Part shown: piece after piece, positions 23,716 to 33,984 of the stretch
Layout of the letters: each line of letters starts with the position of its first letter
How positions within the stretch are numbered: position 1 is the first letter of the stretch
DNA from: Rhynchopus sp. YZ270_cl-10
Taxonomy: Eukaryota; Euglenozoa; Diplonemea; Diplonemida; Diplonemidae
Direction of reading: 5' to 3'
Assembly (NCBI GenBank): GCA_964035575.1
Contig: OZ037911.1
Location: 1,054,001 to 1,118,000 of the forward strand
Length of the DNA stretch: 64,000 nt
Made by a program: the position numbers and the translations under genes
Notes under the pieces: generated by a model
The model's database searches: none
What the model was told of the DNA's origin: nothing
The model's input: the letters and a program-made list of their open reading frames with translations, nothing else

Positions 23716-24419
23716 ACTTTTCACGCGTTCTGTCCAGTAACCCAAGAAATAGAAAACAGTCTCTAGTGTCTCTAGTGAGGCACTTTCTTTAACTAGAAAT
23801 AATAGAGAGAATTCCATGAGCTCTCCCTACTCTGTTGCGGAGTGCAAAGCAGTTCGCGAGAAAGAGCGAACCGGGCGCCACATAGGAGACAGTTGTGTAG
23901 CTGGCAGGCAGCAATAATGCCAAAGCCATGAGCACCGCCGTCGAAGCGTGATTCTTGAGGTATAATACCACAAATAAGCCACAACAACGTGAAAATCCGT
24001 GCCTAGCCCAGCGGCTCCCTTTCTTTCCCCTTCTCGTTCAGCGAAACTCGGTGTACCCCCTTTTTTTTTGCCGAAGGAATAGCTGCCAGAGATCGGAGGA
24101 AGGGGGCTGTTGTCTTTGCATGGATTTTGAAACGGTATTAGCATTGTTCACGTGGCTGTTGTACCTCTCCTTCGATTTCGTGTATTATCAACGAACAAAT
24201 GGGTAAAAAACCCCCCAAATGCACATCAAAGGTGTTGTTGCATTTTTCAACTTCTTTCATTGAATGCACTTTTGTCAACTCAGACCAACCCCTTTTTTTT
24301 TTGTTGTAATTTTTGTTTGTTTTTTGCTTTGTTTTGTTTTTGTTGTTTATTTTTCAAACCCGGGGGTGCTTTGCCTTTTTGTTTTTGTTTTTTTTGTTTT
24401 TGTAGCCCCGACAGGCGCA

Positions 24420-24640
24420 GCGAATGTTGCCGTCTTAAATTTTATACAGAGATAGAGCAGGGTTACGGGATTCGGGGCGACCACCCTTCTAGGGGTGAAC
24501 ACGTTCTGCCAGCCCGTCTGATGCAAGGAAGAGGCGGGTGCACATTCACACGAAACTGTGTGCATACCATCCACCCGCCATTCAGTGAGTACGTGCTTCT
24601 TCATCACGCGAAACGTCTCGGTAAGTGGAGCAGTCGTGTT
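24420..24640 (+). other. Possible exon-like segment, unidentified
   Basis: A higher-GC island with an open frame of about 65 residues (IRGDHPSRGEHVLPARLMQ, then a Cys- and His-containing stretch ending LLHHAKRLG). A GTAAGT, a possible donor, lies at 24619-24624. No partner exon or family was found, and the opposite strand is also open. Confidence 0.2.
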
Positions 24641-24874
24641 CAGTGTGTGTTCTAGGTGTTGTAATACACTTGGGGGCTTTTTTTTTTATGTATTTCAGTG
24701 TTAGCTTCTTTCAATTGTTAAGTTCAGCTACTTCCTTCCCGTCCATCCCCCCCCAATAGTTTTTCTTCTTCTTTTGAACAAATGCTTTTTCTCTTTTGGG
24801 TATTTACCCCAACTCGCATTCCTTTTTTGTGTAGGTTCATCTAACCAAACCTTTCTTTGATGACGATTGTGATA

Positions 24875-24910
24875 AAGGTGACTAAACACGAGAGGCTTAG
24901 ATTCATCTTT
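24875..24910 (+). repeat. Dispersed hairpin motif, family 1, copy g
   Basis: AGGTGACTAAACACGAGAGG, then CTTAGATTCATCTTTT. With copy e, the best match to the consensus outside the 5' region. Confidence 0.6.
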
Positions 24911-25049
24911 TTCACGTCTCTTTTTTTAAATGACACACTCTGTGTAGCAGGGCGTCTTGCTGATTACCCCCTTTTTCCACTTTTCTTTTTTTTATTATCT
25001 CAGAAACTGGAAATACGAAGGTGTTTGGCACAATGCTCAGTGGCACAGA

Positions 25050-25310
25050 TTTCCATAGATGGAACGCCCATATGGGCAGCTGCTAATATGGGCACCCCAA
25101 AAAACAGGATATGGGCAATATGGGCGCCCATATTGCCCATATGGGCGGATATGGGCAAAAAAGGCGCCCATATCCGCCCATATCCCGCCCATATTTTACA
25201 TATTTTAATGCGCCCATATCGGGAAAAAGCGCCCATATTTTGGATATGGGCGCCCATATTTTGGATATGGGCGCCCATATCCAAAATATGGGCGCCAGTG
25301 GTCGCGCTAA
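25050..25310. repeat. GCCCATAT / ATATGGGC palindrome cluster
   Basis: A dozen or more copies of CCCATAT or its complement, including a perfect run of GCGCCCATAT-TTTGG-ATATGGGCGC palindromes near 25210-25295. The outer end, TCCATAGATGG then AACGCCCATATGGGC at 25052-25078, is the exact inverse of 30800-30825, the outer end of the near-palindrome at 30.2-30.8 kb. It looks like one arm or a derivative of that element. Confidence 0.65.
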
Positions 25311-25381
25311 TTATGGGAAAAAATGGGGAAAAAATGGATTTCGGGTACGGAAAACGTTCCTTGAAAAGGTTAGCTGGGGAG

Positions 25382-25745
25382 GCCCGGAAACCCCGTTTTG
25401 TGGCATTTCCGGGCCAATCCCGGCTTGTGGTGGGGTATATACGGAAAAATGGACAAAATTTTAGTGACTTAAATTTTCGCAAAATATGAACCCATACCGT
25501 AAACAAGGGTCATTTTCAGGAAAATTCGGAAAATTCCGAGATTTGGAAGCAATATTTCTCCTGAAAATCAGTGGGTTTTCAGCCCCAAAACATACCGCGA
25601 TTGGAATTTCCGGAATCCGTCCGCGCTGTGGTGGGGTCACTTTGCCGAAATGGCCAATTTTTTGGTGTTGGTCAAAATCCATGTGGACTCGTCCGGAAAC
25701 CCCTCTGGTAAGATTCATCCTTTTGGGTATTTTTGGGTTTTTTTG
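25382..25745 (+). repeat. GTGGGGTCA-family repeat, about 1.5 units of ~240 bp
   Basis: Successive blocks are GTGGTGGGGTATATACGG, ACAAAATTTTAGTGAC, AACAAGGGTCATTTTCAGG, GTGGGTTTTCAGCCCC, GGAATTTCCGGAATCCG, GTGGTGGGGTCAC, and GTAAGATTCATCCTTTTGGG. The last block is inverted at about 26470-26500. Most of the others are inverted at 28850-29095. Confidence 0.65.
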
Positions 25746-25836
25746 ATGATGTCCCCCACAAAAAGTGCATCTAGGTGATATTCTGATATGAAAATAGGTT
25801 TTTGGGGGGGTCTGAGGCTATATTTTCGCTTTTTAA

Positions 25837-26350
25837 TCAGATTTTCAGCCTTTTATTGTCGTTCTTCTGGATCTCTTCTCTCTTTCTCTTAATCCTGCCA
25901 TGCCGCCTTGACAAGGTTTCATTGACCTCTGTCAAATCTACTGGATCAATGCCAGGGACTTTTGCTTTGCGGGTCACCTTGGATGTGGAGACTCCATAGT
26001 AAATACAGGTTCCCTCCATGTCAGAGTACACGCTGAAATGACACGACTGTTGCTCGGGTAGCAGTACACAGAAGAAAAGAGATTGATGGAAAGAAGGGTG
26101 CACTGATACGTATGAGTACGAGGGAATGAGATAACAAAGGCCTCTGTGTGGGGAAGCTCGCGCAGGGCACCGACAATGACCCCTACGGTAAGGATCTCCT
26201 GACAACAAGAATCATCAGAGAGATGGTTCGAAACGACACCAAGTGTGCGTCGCACCCATTCTTACCGTGTTTCTCGACAAAAAAGTGAACTTCACTGCTG
26301 TCATTGCCACGTTTATGAAATGTCCAAAAATACGTAAAAAAATATAAGTA
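25837..26350 (-). pseudogene. Gene fragment with a plausible intron, minus strand, between inverted repeats
   Basis: Minus-strand frames read a coding-looking protein in pieces: GNDSSEVHFFVEKH (near 26300), then EILTVGVIVGALRELPHTEA (26195-26110), then VYSDMEGTCIYYGVSTSKV continuing to a very basic end (KRKREEIQKNDNKRLKI) with the stop at 25837. The last two pieces join in frame across a 77-bp interval, 26109-26033, with GTATCA and TTTCAG ends, an intron of the same size class as in the giant gene. The first piece does not join in frame by any AG I could find. The basic end suggests nuclear targeting. Family unknown. Inverted copies of a repeat flank it at 25690-25745 and 26440-26525. Confidence 0.4.
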
Positions 26351-26429
26351 AAAAGGGGGGGAGCGGAAATAAACAAAATAAATGAACAAAATATGCCCTC
26401 TGGGGTGGTAGGTGTATGGCGGGTATCAA

Positions 26430-26720
26430 AAAATTGGGTTGTTTGGGTGTTTTGAGCAGAAAAACCTCAAAAAACCCCCAAAAGGATGAATCTTACCAGG
26501 AGGGTTTCCGGACGGACCCATGTGGGTAAAGAGGGCCAATGTAAATCCCACAACCAGATTTTCTCTCCCTGATCCTGACGTCTTGCAACATGAAAATGCG
26601 CGAAAACACCGGCATTTGCATTTCCGGAATTCGTCCGTTCTGTGGTGGGGTCAATTTGCCGAAATGGACAAGTTCTGGGTTTTGGTCAAAACCCGTCAGT
26701 GTAAGGTAAAGGGGGCAAGT
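26430..26720. repeat. GTGGGGTCA-family repeat with an inverted left part
   Basis: 26440-26525 is the inverse of 25690-25745 (CCCAAAAGGATGAATCTTAC and GGGTTTCCGGACG). 26590-26710 is in the same orientation as 25600-25690 (GGAATTCGTCCG, GTGGTGGGGTCAATTTGCCG). Confidence 0.6.
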
Positions 26721-26744
26721 GTTTGCCTGTAGAAACTGGAAGGG

Positions 26745-27160
26745 AACAGGCAGCGCCGCAGGCGCACGGTAACCAACTTTTTTTTTTTTTTTTTCCTTTT
26801 CTTTTTTCTCCTCTTTCTTTTGACTTTCCGAGCCAATTGCGTTCCACGGCGGGGTCACATGTATATGCAAGTCCACTATGTGGTGGTCTTACTCAACAAT
26901 ATTAGAACTTCTGGTTTCTTAATGAAATCCCCGTACTGCAAAAAAAAAACGTTCCTACCAAAACCCCCAAAAATCCCGGGATGAGGGATGGACTTTAGCG
27001 CGAGCTCTGATGGGCGCCCATTTTTTTTTTTTTTTTTTTTTACACCAGGCTCTCCGCTAGGATTTCCGATTTTGAAAATATTCTGTTGATGGTCCACGTT
27101 GGTGGGGTACATGCTTGCGCCGCAGGCGCACGGTACGCAACTTTTTTTTTTACCAACGCC
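26745..27160. repeat. Further diverged members of the same family; CGCCGCAGGCGCACGGTA copies
   Basis: CGCCGCAGGCGCACGGTA followed by a T-run occurs at 26753 and 27118. The inverse, TACCGTGCGCCTGCGGCG, is near 28813. GGGGTCACATG near 26854 has its inverse near 28724. No gene seen. Confidence 0.5.
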
Positions 27161-28025
27161 CGATTTTGACTTTTTTGGGACGTTTGAGCACTCACCTCTC
27201 CATATCTTCTTCTCCTGAGCTTTTTTGACAGGTAGAACGGGTCTGAACCAGTTGAGTTAAGGCGCTTGGTCCGAGCGAAGCGAGGGCCAAAAGTCTTACA
27301 ATCAGTACATGTGCCGATTTTTTTTTTTCACAAGTGTTTTTGAGGCCTGCTCACTACACCCTAGGTACCCTTCTGGGACCAAAAAGTCAAAAAAAGCAAG
27401 AATTGGGCTGTTTTGAGCATCTAGAGTTAATTCCCCAGTCATTTTCTGTACCACCAGTGCATTTTGTATGGGTCAGCGCCTTGTCAAAAAATCGAAAATC
27501 TCAAAAAAAAAAAATTTTTTTTTTTCGGGAAAATCTCGACCCCTGAGTTGGGTCCTTGGGTGTCCAAATATGCCAAAAACACAAAAATTTTGATGTTTTG
27601 ACCATCTGTGGGCACCTAAAACGCACTTCTCTGCCCAAAAAATGAATATCGATTTTTCCTTAGCGTTCTAAAAGCCGTGATTTTTGAGTTTTTTTTCGCA
27701 AAGGGGGGGGGAAAAAATTCACCCAAAATAGTGGGTCCTTGGGTGACCAAAAATCAAGGATATCTCTAAATCCGTCCCTTTTTGGCCAAATTCCGAAATC
27801 CCAATCCAAAAAATTCCCTGTTTATTTGGTATAGTTTTTGGGCTGTTTTTTGACTTTTTTGTGGGGGGAAAAAAAAATTTTCCCGATATGTCGTCAGGGC
27901 TCTCGCCGGGGGTCATTTGGGGTCCCGAGCTTTCCCCCCGTAAAAGCGGTCGATTTTTGACTATTTTTTTTTGTTTTCGCCCAGAATCGGGTGTGGTAGG
28001 CCATATCATGGGCCTTGGGCCCCTG
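27161..28025. other. Old repeat debris, no gene seen
   Basis: Two copies of GGGTCCTTGGGTG (27550, 27744) followed by CCAAA blocks suggest a decayed tandem repeat of about 190 bp. CGCTTGGTCCGAGCGAAGCG near 27263 forms a short palindrome. Homopolymer runs are abundant. Confidence 0.4.
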
Positions 28026-28029
28026 TTCT

Positions 28030-28270
28030 TTACCAACATGAAATCAACGCTGGATGCATTGAGGTGGGTTTGAACAAGCTTTCTTTCTGGGTGTTCTCGA
28101 CGAAAGCCTGGGAGAAGATCTTCTTAACGCCTTCGGGGTACAGCTGTTGCCCGTCTTCCGTGCGTTCTGGGCCTGCGGTACCACCCCTCGACGATCGGTT
28201 CGCACACGTACCCCTCGTCTCGAAGCATGTGCGCGGAGAATTTGCAGGGGTCAGTGTAACCACACCCTAC
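28030..28270 (-). pseudogene. Coding relic in two frames, minus strand
   Basis: A GC-rich island in AT-rich DNA. On the minus strand one frame reads GCGYTDPCKFSAHMLRDEGY and continues VCEPIVEGWYRRP. A second frame takes over and reads EDGQQLYPEGVKKIFSQAF, then VENTQKESLFKPTS. Both look like real protein and the join needs a frame change near 28150, so it is probably a broken copy, or a piece of an exon with an undetected splice. Family not recognised. Confidence 0.4.
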
Positions 28271-28331
28271 AAAGTGATGTGTCTGGGTATTTCATTAATT
28301 GCGAATCGCTGGACACCCCCTTAAAAAAGAG

Positions 28332-28401
28332 AGCGTAGTGTGCATCCTCGGGTGTCTACACTACACTACGATTTCTAAAGCTACAGTTTCCCCACTCTAC
28401 C
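28332..28401 (+). repeat. Dispersed motif, family 2, copy 4, followed by a spliced-leader-like sequence
   Basis: CATCCTCGGGTGTCTACACT, then at 28366 CTACGATTTC, then AAAGCTACAGTTTC at 28377-28390. From memory, the diplonemid spliced leader contains AACGATTTAAAAGCTACAG followed by TTTC, which gives a 14-base exact match plus an ACGATTT block. The leader's 3' end and a GT donor are not matched, so this is not an intact SL RNA gene. It is a relic or a coincidence. Confidence 0.4.
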
Positions 28402-28679
28402 TTTTTTGAAATGAAGGCAGTCTCTTACCTGTAACCTCCAAAACCCTTCTTAGCATGTAGCCGTGCATGGTGTATAACAAGTACAACACTTTAATGCGGA
28501 CTACCCCTTTTAAGGGTAGGCACACTTTTTTTTTTGTTTAATGCTCGCGCGCGCGGAAAATTTTGAGATTCCAACAAAAAAAAACATGGAAGAAAAAAAA
28601 AACATTGCCTTACGTCAACAGGTTATCTTGACTTTCCCTCCCGTCTTCCTCCACGGGAAAAATCAACCAAATATCTTCG

Positions 28680-29100
28680 AACACAGAATCCTCCATATAC
28701 GAGTGGGTCACATGATATAATTCTATCATGTGACCCCACCGTGGAGAGCAATCGGCTCGCGCATCAAAATGAAATCAGAGAAAAGGGGAAAAGAAAAAGA
28801 CAAAAGTTGGGTACCGTGCGCCTGCGGCGCTACCTGTTCCCAGTCAGGAACGCCACAATTTTATCCGAATTTGGATTTTCCGACCTGAAAATGACCCTTG
28901 TTTATGAGGATGGGTTCATATTTTGTGGAAATTTATGCCACTAAAATTTTGCCGGTTTTTCTGTATATCCCCCACCACAGAACGAGCGGATTCTGGAAAT
29001 GCCTATCGCGGCATGTTTGGGCTGAAAACCCACTGTTTTTTCAAGGAAAAAAAATTGCTTCCGGATGTCGGAATTTTCCGGAAAATTTCCAGAATTAGAA
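28680..29100 (-). repeat. GTGGGGTCA-family repeat, inverted copy
   Basis: The reverse complement carries, in order, GTGGGTTTTCAGCCC, TTCCAGAATCCG, GTGGTGGGGG, GCAAAATTTTAGTGGC, AATATGAACCCAT and AACAAGGGTCATTTTCAGG, matching 25382-25640. 28510-28560 and 29170-29190 have CGCGCGCG runs. Confidence 0.6.
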
Positions 29101-30160
29101 AACAGCCTGGCTTCGATGTTTTATTTTTGCTGTGTCTCTGTGTGTGTTTTTTTTTCTTTGTGTGTTTTTTTCTGCGCGCGCGCGCGGAACTTTTTGGGAC
29201 CCGACCGAGCATTAAACAAAAAAAAAATTGTGCCTACCCTAAGGTTCTTTTCTTCCTAAAAGTTGCTCTCAAGGGTTGAGGACGAATGACGTAGTACAGG
29301 CTTCGGCCAGACCCGAATTCTCCCACCTGGTGGGTTTACTCGGCGATTGTCGACACAACAAAAAATCCCAAAGGACTTTGTTGGTCGCCTTACTCATTTG
29401 GATCACAACGGTATGTATATGCTACTCATTACAATGTTAGCCACTTCTATTGCCAGACACCGGGGCAAATAGTAAGTGCAAAAAAACTGCTTTTTGGAAA
29501 CCAGGAAAACATGGTGGACACTCCACTCCACGTGCGGACATGTTTGGCACTTCTGCATGCGTGCAGTATCCAAATGTGTCCCCGTGGGACCAAAGTGATA
29601 AAGATGTGTCCACTGTGTACAGGGAAAAAACTTTGCGCTCCCCCGGACAGTGCACAATTCAACACTCCTTGTGGGTGGTCTTGTTGCCTTTTGGAACAAC
29701 AACAATTTTTTTTCACGTTGTTGCATTTTGGCCAGGCATGCTCTTGAAAGCATGACAATTTGATTGCGTATGGACAAAGCAAAGAACCAAGTATGAATTC
29801 TGAGTTGAAGTCTGAGAGATGTTGTGGGAAGGGGAGTTCGCTCCTTTCAACGATGACCTCGTTGTTCTTCATAGGCTTGTCTTAACCGACCACATAAATA
29901 AAATTGTGCCGGCCTCGAAGGAATTCTAAGCACACCCGCGTGGCAGCTAAACACGACTCTCTCTCAATTCAACAAAGAAGGAATACTTGGTAATTTGTGG
30001 AGCACCCGTGCATGAAAATTGTAAAACTTTGCGCCCCACGTTGCCCCAGAACACGGCTTCCTTAGAACCGGTTCTGGCCCAACGTGGACTGCCTGCTCAC
30101 CCTTTCCCGGGTGGCTGGCGGTTTTTGGCATAATTTTCGGGCTCCGGCCCCAGCCCCCAT
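29101..30160. other. Intergenic; a less AT-rich block at 29440-29880 without a callable gene
   Basis: Frames of 100-141 codons are open on both strands at 29403-29872. A plus-strand one has a Cys-rich stretch (CPRGTKVIKMCPLCTGKKLC). None has convincing composition over its whole length and the family is not recognisable, so I do not call a gene. Confidence 0.3.
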
Positions 30161-30164
30161 TATT

Positions 30165-30826
30165 AAGATTGGGCGCCCATATTGAAATATGGGCGCCCAT
30201 ATCCGAAATATGGGCCACCTTAAAAAATATGGGCCCGTAGCCCATATTTGAAAATGTGCCCATATCCGCCCATATGCGCCCATATTCGCCCATATTTACG
30301 CCCATATGCCCATATGCATGGATGTCCAAAGTACTTGAAGTATATCAAGTACTTGATCCCCCAAAAAATCCAATACTTGATACTTCAAGTACTTGACACC
30401 CTATTTTTTTTTCTAGTACTTTTTTACTTGTTCTCCCTCTGTCAAGTACTTTTTTCACAAAAAAAACGTCAAGTACTTGATCAAGTACAAAAAAAAAGTG
30501 GGTACTTGATCAAGTACTTGACGTTTTTTTGCGAAAACAAGTACTTGACAGACTCTGCCAGAGGGTAAAAAAGTAAAAAAGTACGAGAGAAAAAAAATAA
30601 GGTATCAAGTACTTGATTTCTGTCAAGTACTTGATCAATCTTCAAGTACTTGACTGTCATTTTGAGAGGAAAAAAAAGGGGGGTCAAGTACTTCAAGTAC
30701 CATAAAAAATCCGAAAAAAGTACTTCAAGTACTTTGGACATCCATGCATATGGGCATATGGGCACATTTTTTCCGCCCATATTGCCCATATTTTTTGGTG
30801 CCCATATGGGCGTTCCATCTATGGAT
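30165..30826. mobile_element. 660-bp near-palindromic fold-back element
   Basis: 30301-30340 and 30723-30762 are perfect 40-bp inverted repeats. Between them the sequence is built of CAAGTACTTG palindromes and is itself mirror-symmetric about roughly 30495 (TCAAGTACTTGATCAAGTAC on both sides). Outside are CCCATAT-rich arms at 30165-30300 and 30763-30826. The right end is the inverse of 25052-25078. No coding frame. Non-autonomous fold-back DNA. Confidence 0.75.
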
Positions 30827-30829
30827 TTC

Positions 30830-31560
30830 GGTGTCTCCAATTACTTTCCCCTGGTGACTTAATACGAGGTTTTATCCTTTTCAAAAAAAGGGGTGCATTT
30901 GTGTTGTACCCTCTCTCTCTCTCTCTCTCTCTCTGCTTTCTGTTCTTTTTGAATTGAAAGTGTACGAATTTAATATCTCATCGATTTTTATTTTTTTGCA
31001 TCTAATTTCAATTTTTCTTTGTCTTAAGACAACGGGTGTATGAGTGTTTCTTTGTCCGATGTAAACCTCCAGGATGGGGGCTGGTCTGCGCACATTTTGT
31101 TTTTGTGTGTGGATGTCGTTCAAAGAAAAGAACACGAATTACGCCACGAAGAAACCGGTGGCTAATCCCAAGCGAACGTTAGGGATTCTGTTTCCTTTGC
31201 ATCTCTACTTCATAACAATCCCTGTCTGGGTGAGGTATGCCCCCACCCTGTATTCTCCTTCAGATGAGTGTGTATGAGCGGCACATTCATCTTTTCCCTT
31301 TTCCTTTTTTTCTGCTCTCTCTCTCTCTCCATCTCAATTCAATTTTCTTTTCGTTGAAATACTTTTTTCCCCTACAGTGAGAACTATCGGAGGGGGTAGT
31401 AAGGTGTATCTTAGGATTTTTCAAACCCAAAGGAGGGTTCCACCCCTCCGAGGGTTTTGTTATCACTGTATCTCACTGTTTTTTGAGGTATTACACCGTA
31501 ATGCCTACACCACATATATATCACCCATTCCATGAAAAACCGTATACAAAACCCCTGTTT
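30830..31560. other. No gene seen
   Basis: Contains a weak family-1 motif (30852-30870), a (CT)n run near 30912-30934, and GGAGGGTTCCACCCCTCCG near 31431. Otherwise AT-rich and unremarkable. Confidence 0.5.
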
Positions 31561-31562
31561 TT

Positions 31563-32390
31563 GGTAAAGAAACTAGACAACTTCTACTCCACTAATCTTA
31601 TCGATTTTTTTTTTAATTGAAAGCGCCGAGCTCGGAAATTCACACTAGCGCATTTTCGACAACAAAAAAATACTTCATATTTCCGCAAACGATGTCGTCC
31701 GTGGCCACATAATTTTAACAGGGGCCCAGGTCCCCAAAAAAAATATTTTTTTCCTTTTTTTGGAAGATCGGGTACGAAATCTTTCAATTCCGGGTTCGGA
31801 CGATTTTTTTCATGCATCTGTTGATGTCTATTATTTTTTGGGCAGTTCTTAGGCGGAAGGTACCTACTAGGAAGTGCCTTATGGTGCCCCTTTTACAGAG
31901 GAATCCCTCTATATTTTAAGGCCACGCTTTCGTCAACAAAAAATTGCCCAATCACGCGTTTGAAAGATGCAGTGCAATATCTTGCAATTCCGGGGTCGTA
32001 CGACCAACGGGTAGACGCAGAAGGCGACCAGGGTACTACCGTATACCAGCGGCGAACACCCCATTTTCCAAGGTAATTTGCCCTGCTATATACAGCTATA
32101 GTGCAAAATTACCCATGGTAAAAAAAGTAGACAACTTCTACTCCACTAATCTTCTCGATTTTTTTTTTAATGAAAAGCGCTGAGCTCGGAAATTCACACT
32201 AGCGGTGTTTTGGGGGGTTTTTTGTGACCAGGAAATTGTCGAGATAACTGGGAGCGCCGGACCCAAAACTCTCCCACACATCCTCGGATGGGATTTTTTT
32301 TTTTTTTTTGTTGAAAAAAATATTCTCAGATCCGGGGAGTCAAAATGAATCAAATGCGGGGTCGGACGATAAAAAATTTGCATCTGGGTT
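31563..32390 (+). repeat. Two direct copies of a ~555-bp repeat
   Basis: 31563-31660 and 32119-32215 are about 93-95% identical by eye (CAACTTCTACTCCACTAATC, then GAGCTCGGAAATTCACACTA). Each is followed about 210-220 bp later by a CGGACGAT block and GCATCTG (31798 and 32363). Related blocks recur near 31970 and 36460, so this is the start of a decayed array running to about 36.5 kb. Confidence 0.6.
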
Positions 32391-32934
32391 CTCTGAGTGA
32401 CTTTTTTGCAAAAGTATACGGAATTTCATGGAATGGGTGATATATATTTTTTTTTGTGTACCGCCCTCATTCTCTTACGGTACGGGCAAGTTATTAGGTT
32501 TCCTTTTTACATCTACTGTAGGCCGCAGGGTACTTGTGCTTTCATCCGGATGGCTGGCATCGTAGGTCAGTCGGAGAGGTACCTGCATCAACAACTACAG
32601 TTTTTTTGTTTTTGGGTAAATTGCGATAACGCGTATACTTTTTTTTTGCAACTGACGCGCTGGAGAGGCCCTGGCCAAACATGGCGTGTTAGGGGAAATA
32701 TATTCGTCGCACAGATTAGATCAGAGACCCCACCCGATATGTTTCTCATTTTACCTCTTTTGTGCTCCGCCACCGACACTCCCATTTTCTGTACTTCAGG
32801 CAATAATCATATACCATCACACACTGACACAGTCCGCGTGTGCTGGAAACAATCAATTTTTTCAAAAAAAAAAAAAATGTGGAAGCGTGCAATGCAACAA
32901 ACGGTCGAGATCTGATCAAGCGAAACGGATATAT

Positions 32935-33023
32935 TTTCGATTTGCGATAACACGTACACAAAAAGTATACGTGTTATCGCGAAAAAGTGTACGTGTTTTC
33001 GCGAACAAAAACGTACGTGTTTT
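32935..33023. repeat. GCGATAACACGTATAC repeats, left cluster
   Basis: TTGCGATAACACGTACAC, its inverse GTATACGTGTTATCGCG, and two variants GTGTACGTGTTTTCGCG and ACGTACGTGTTTTC run straight into the satellite at 33024. A lone related block is near 32622. Confidence 0.7.
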
Positions 33024-33332
33024 CCCAGGTACCCAGGTACCCAGGTACCCAGGTACCCAGGTACCCAGGTACCCAGGTACCCAGGTACCCAGGTACCCAG
33101 GTACCCAGGTACCCAGGTACCCAGGTACCCAGGTACCCAGGTACCCAGGTACCCAGGTACCCAGGTACCCAGGTACCCAGGTACCCAGGTACCCAGGTAC
33201 CCAGGTACCCAGGTACCCAGGTACCCAGGTACCCAGGTACCCAGGTACCCAGGTACCCAGGTACCCAGGTACCCAGGTACCCAGGTACCCAGGTACCCAG
33301 GTACCCAGGTACCTGGGTACCTGGGTACCTGG
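33024..33332. repeat. Satellite, 8-bp unit CCAGGTAC, with an orientation switch at its end
   Basis: About 36 perfect direct units, then from about 33311 the array continues as three inverted units (CTGGGTACCTGGGTACCTGG). The switch falls on a GGTACC palindrome. Confidence 0.97.
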
Positions 33333-33771
33333 TTTGTCAAGGAAACCAAACTTTTTGTCACGGAAAAAGTCGTGACAGGGCACTGGGTACTGGGTACACT
33401 GTGTACAAGGATAAAAGTCGTGAAAGAGCAACCACAGCTCCACATGACAAACACAAAAGTGTCCAGTCACGTGGGGCATTCATGCACTGAGGAGATAATG
33501 ATCCAACAATTTACAAGAAAGATTACTTAACCTACTGCTGGAAGTTGCCAGGTCGTAGTAACACACAAAGTATGCCTCCGTTCGGGAATACCGGATATTC
33601 TAGAGACCAAAAAGGCCTCTTCCGCTAGTCAAGGTATAACCGAATGAACGGCCCAAGACCCCCGTGGAGAAGTTAAATGTTGTAATGCTATCAAGTAGAA
33701 ACTGCGACCACTGTCTTACCCTCCTCAATGCATGGTGGAAGATGTCTTTGACAACCAATATCCTGTACCCA

Positions 33772-33955
33772 GGTACCCATATTCCCAGACCCACGCAGTA
33801 CCACGTCGCAGTACTACGCAAAATTTACCACCAGACCCTGTCTTCGTGCACCTTAAGTACGTAAGTCTGGTTCCCAGACCCACGCAGTGGCACATGACCG
33901 CAAGTGTGAGTGACCCACACAGAGGGATACGCAAAATTTACCACCAGACCCTGTC
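33772..33955 (+). repeat. Direct repeat of about 90 bp
   Basis: TTCCCAGACCCACGCAGT and ACGCAAAATTTACCACCAG then ACCCTGTCTTC each occur twice (33780-33845 and 33869-33953). No gene is evident. Confidence 0.6.
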
Positions 33956-33984
33956 TTCTGAATGTCACACGTACATTTTTTTGA

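Noticed and set aside
26220-26240. tRNA B-box-like GGTTCGAAAC
   Set aside because: No A box, no acceptor pairing and no cloverleaf around it. The other GGTTCGA-like hits (28197, 47726) fail in the same way.
29403-29872. Cysteine-rich frame suggesting a transposase zinc domain
   Set aside because: Frames are open on both strands, Cys spacing fits no family I can name, and there are no flanking inverted repeats.
32807-33490. Open frames over the CCAGGTAC array
   Set aside because: The same reason: an octamer array without stops.
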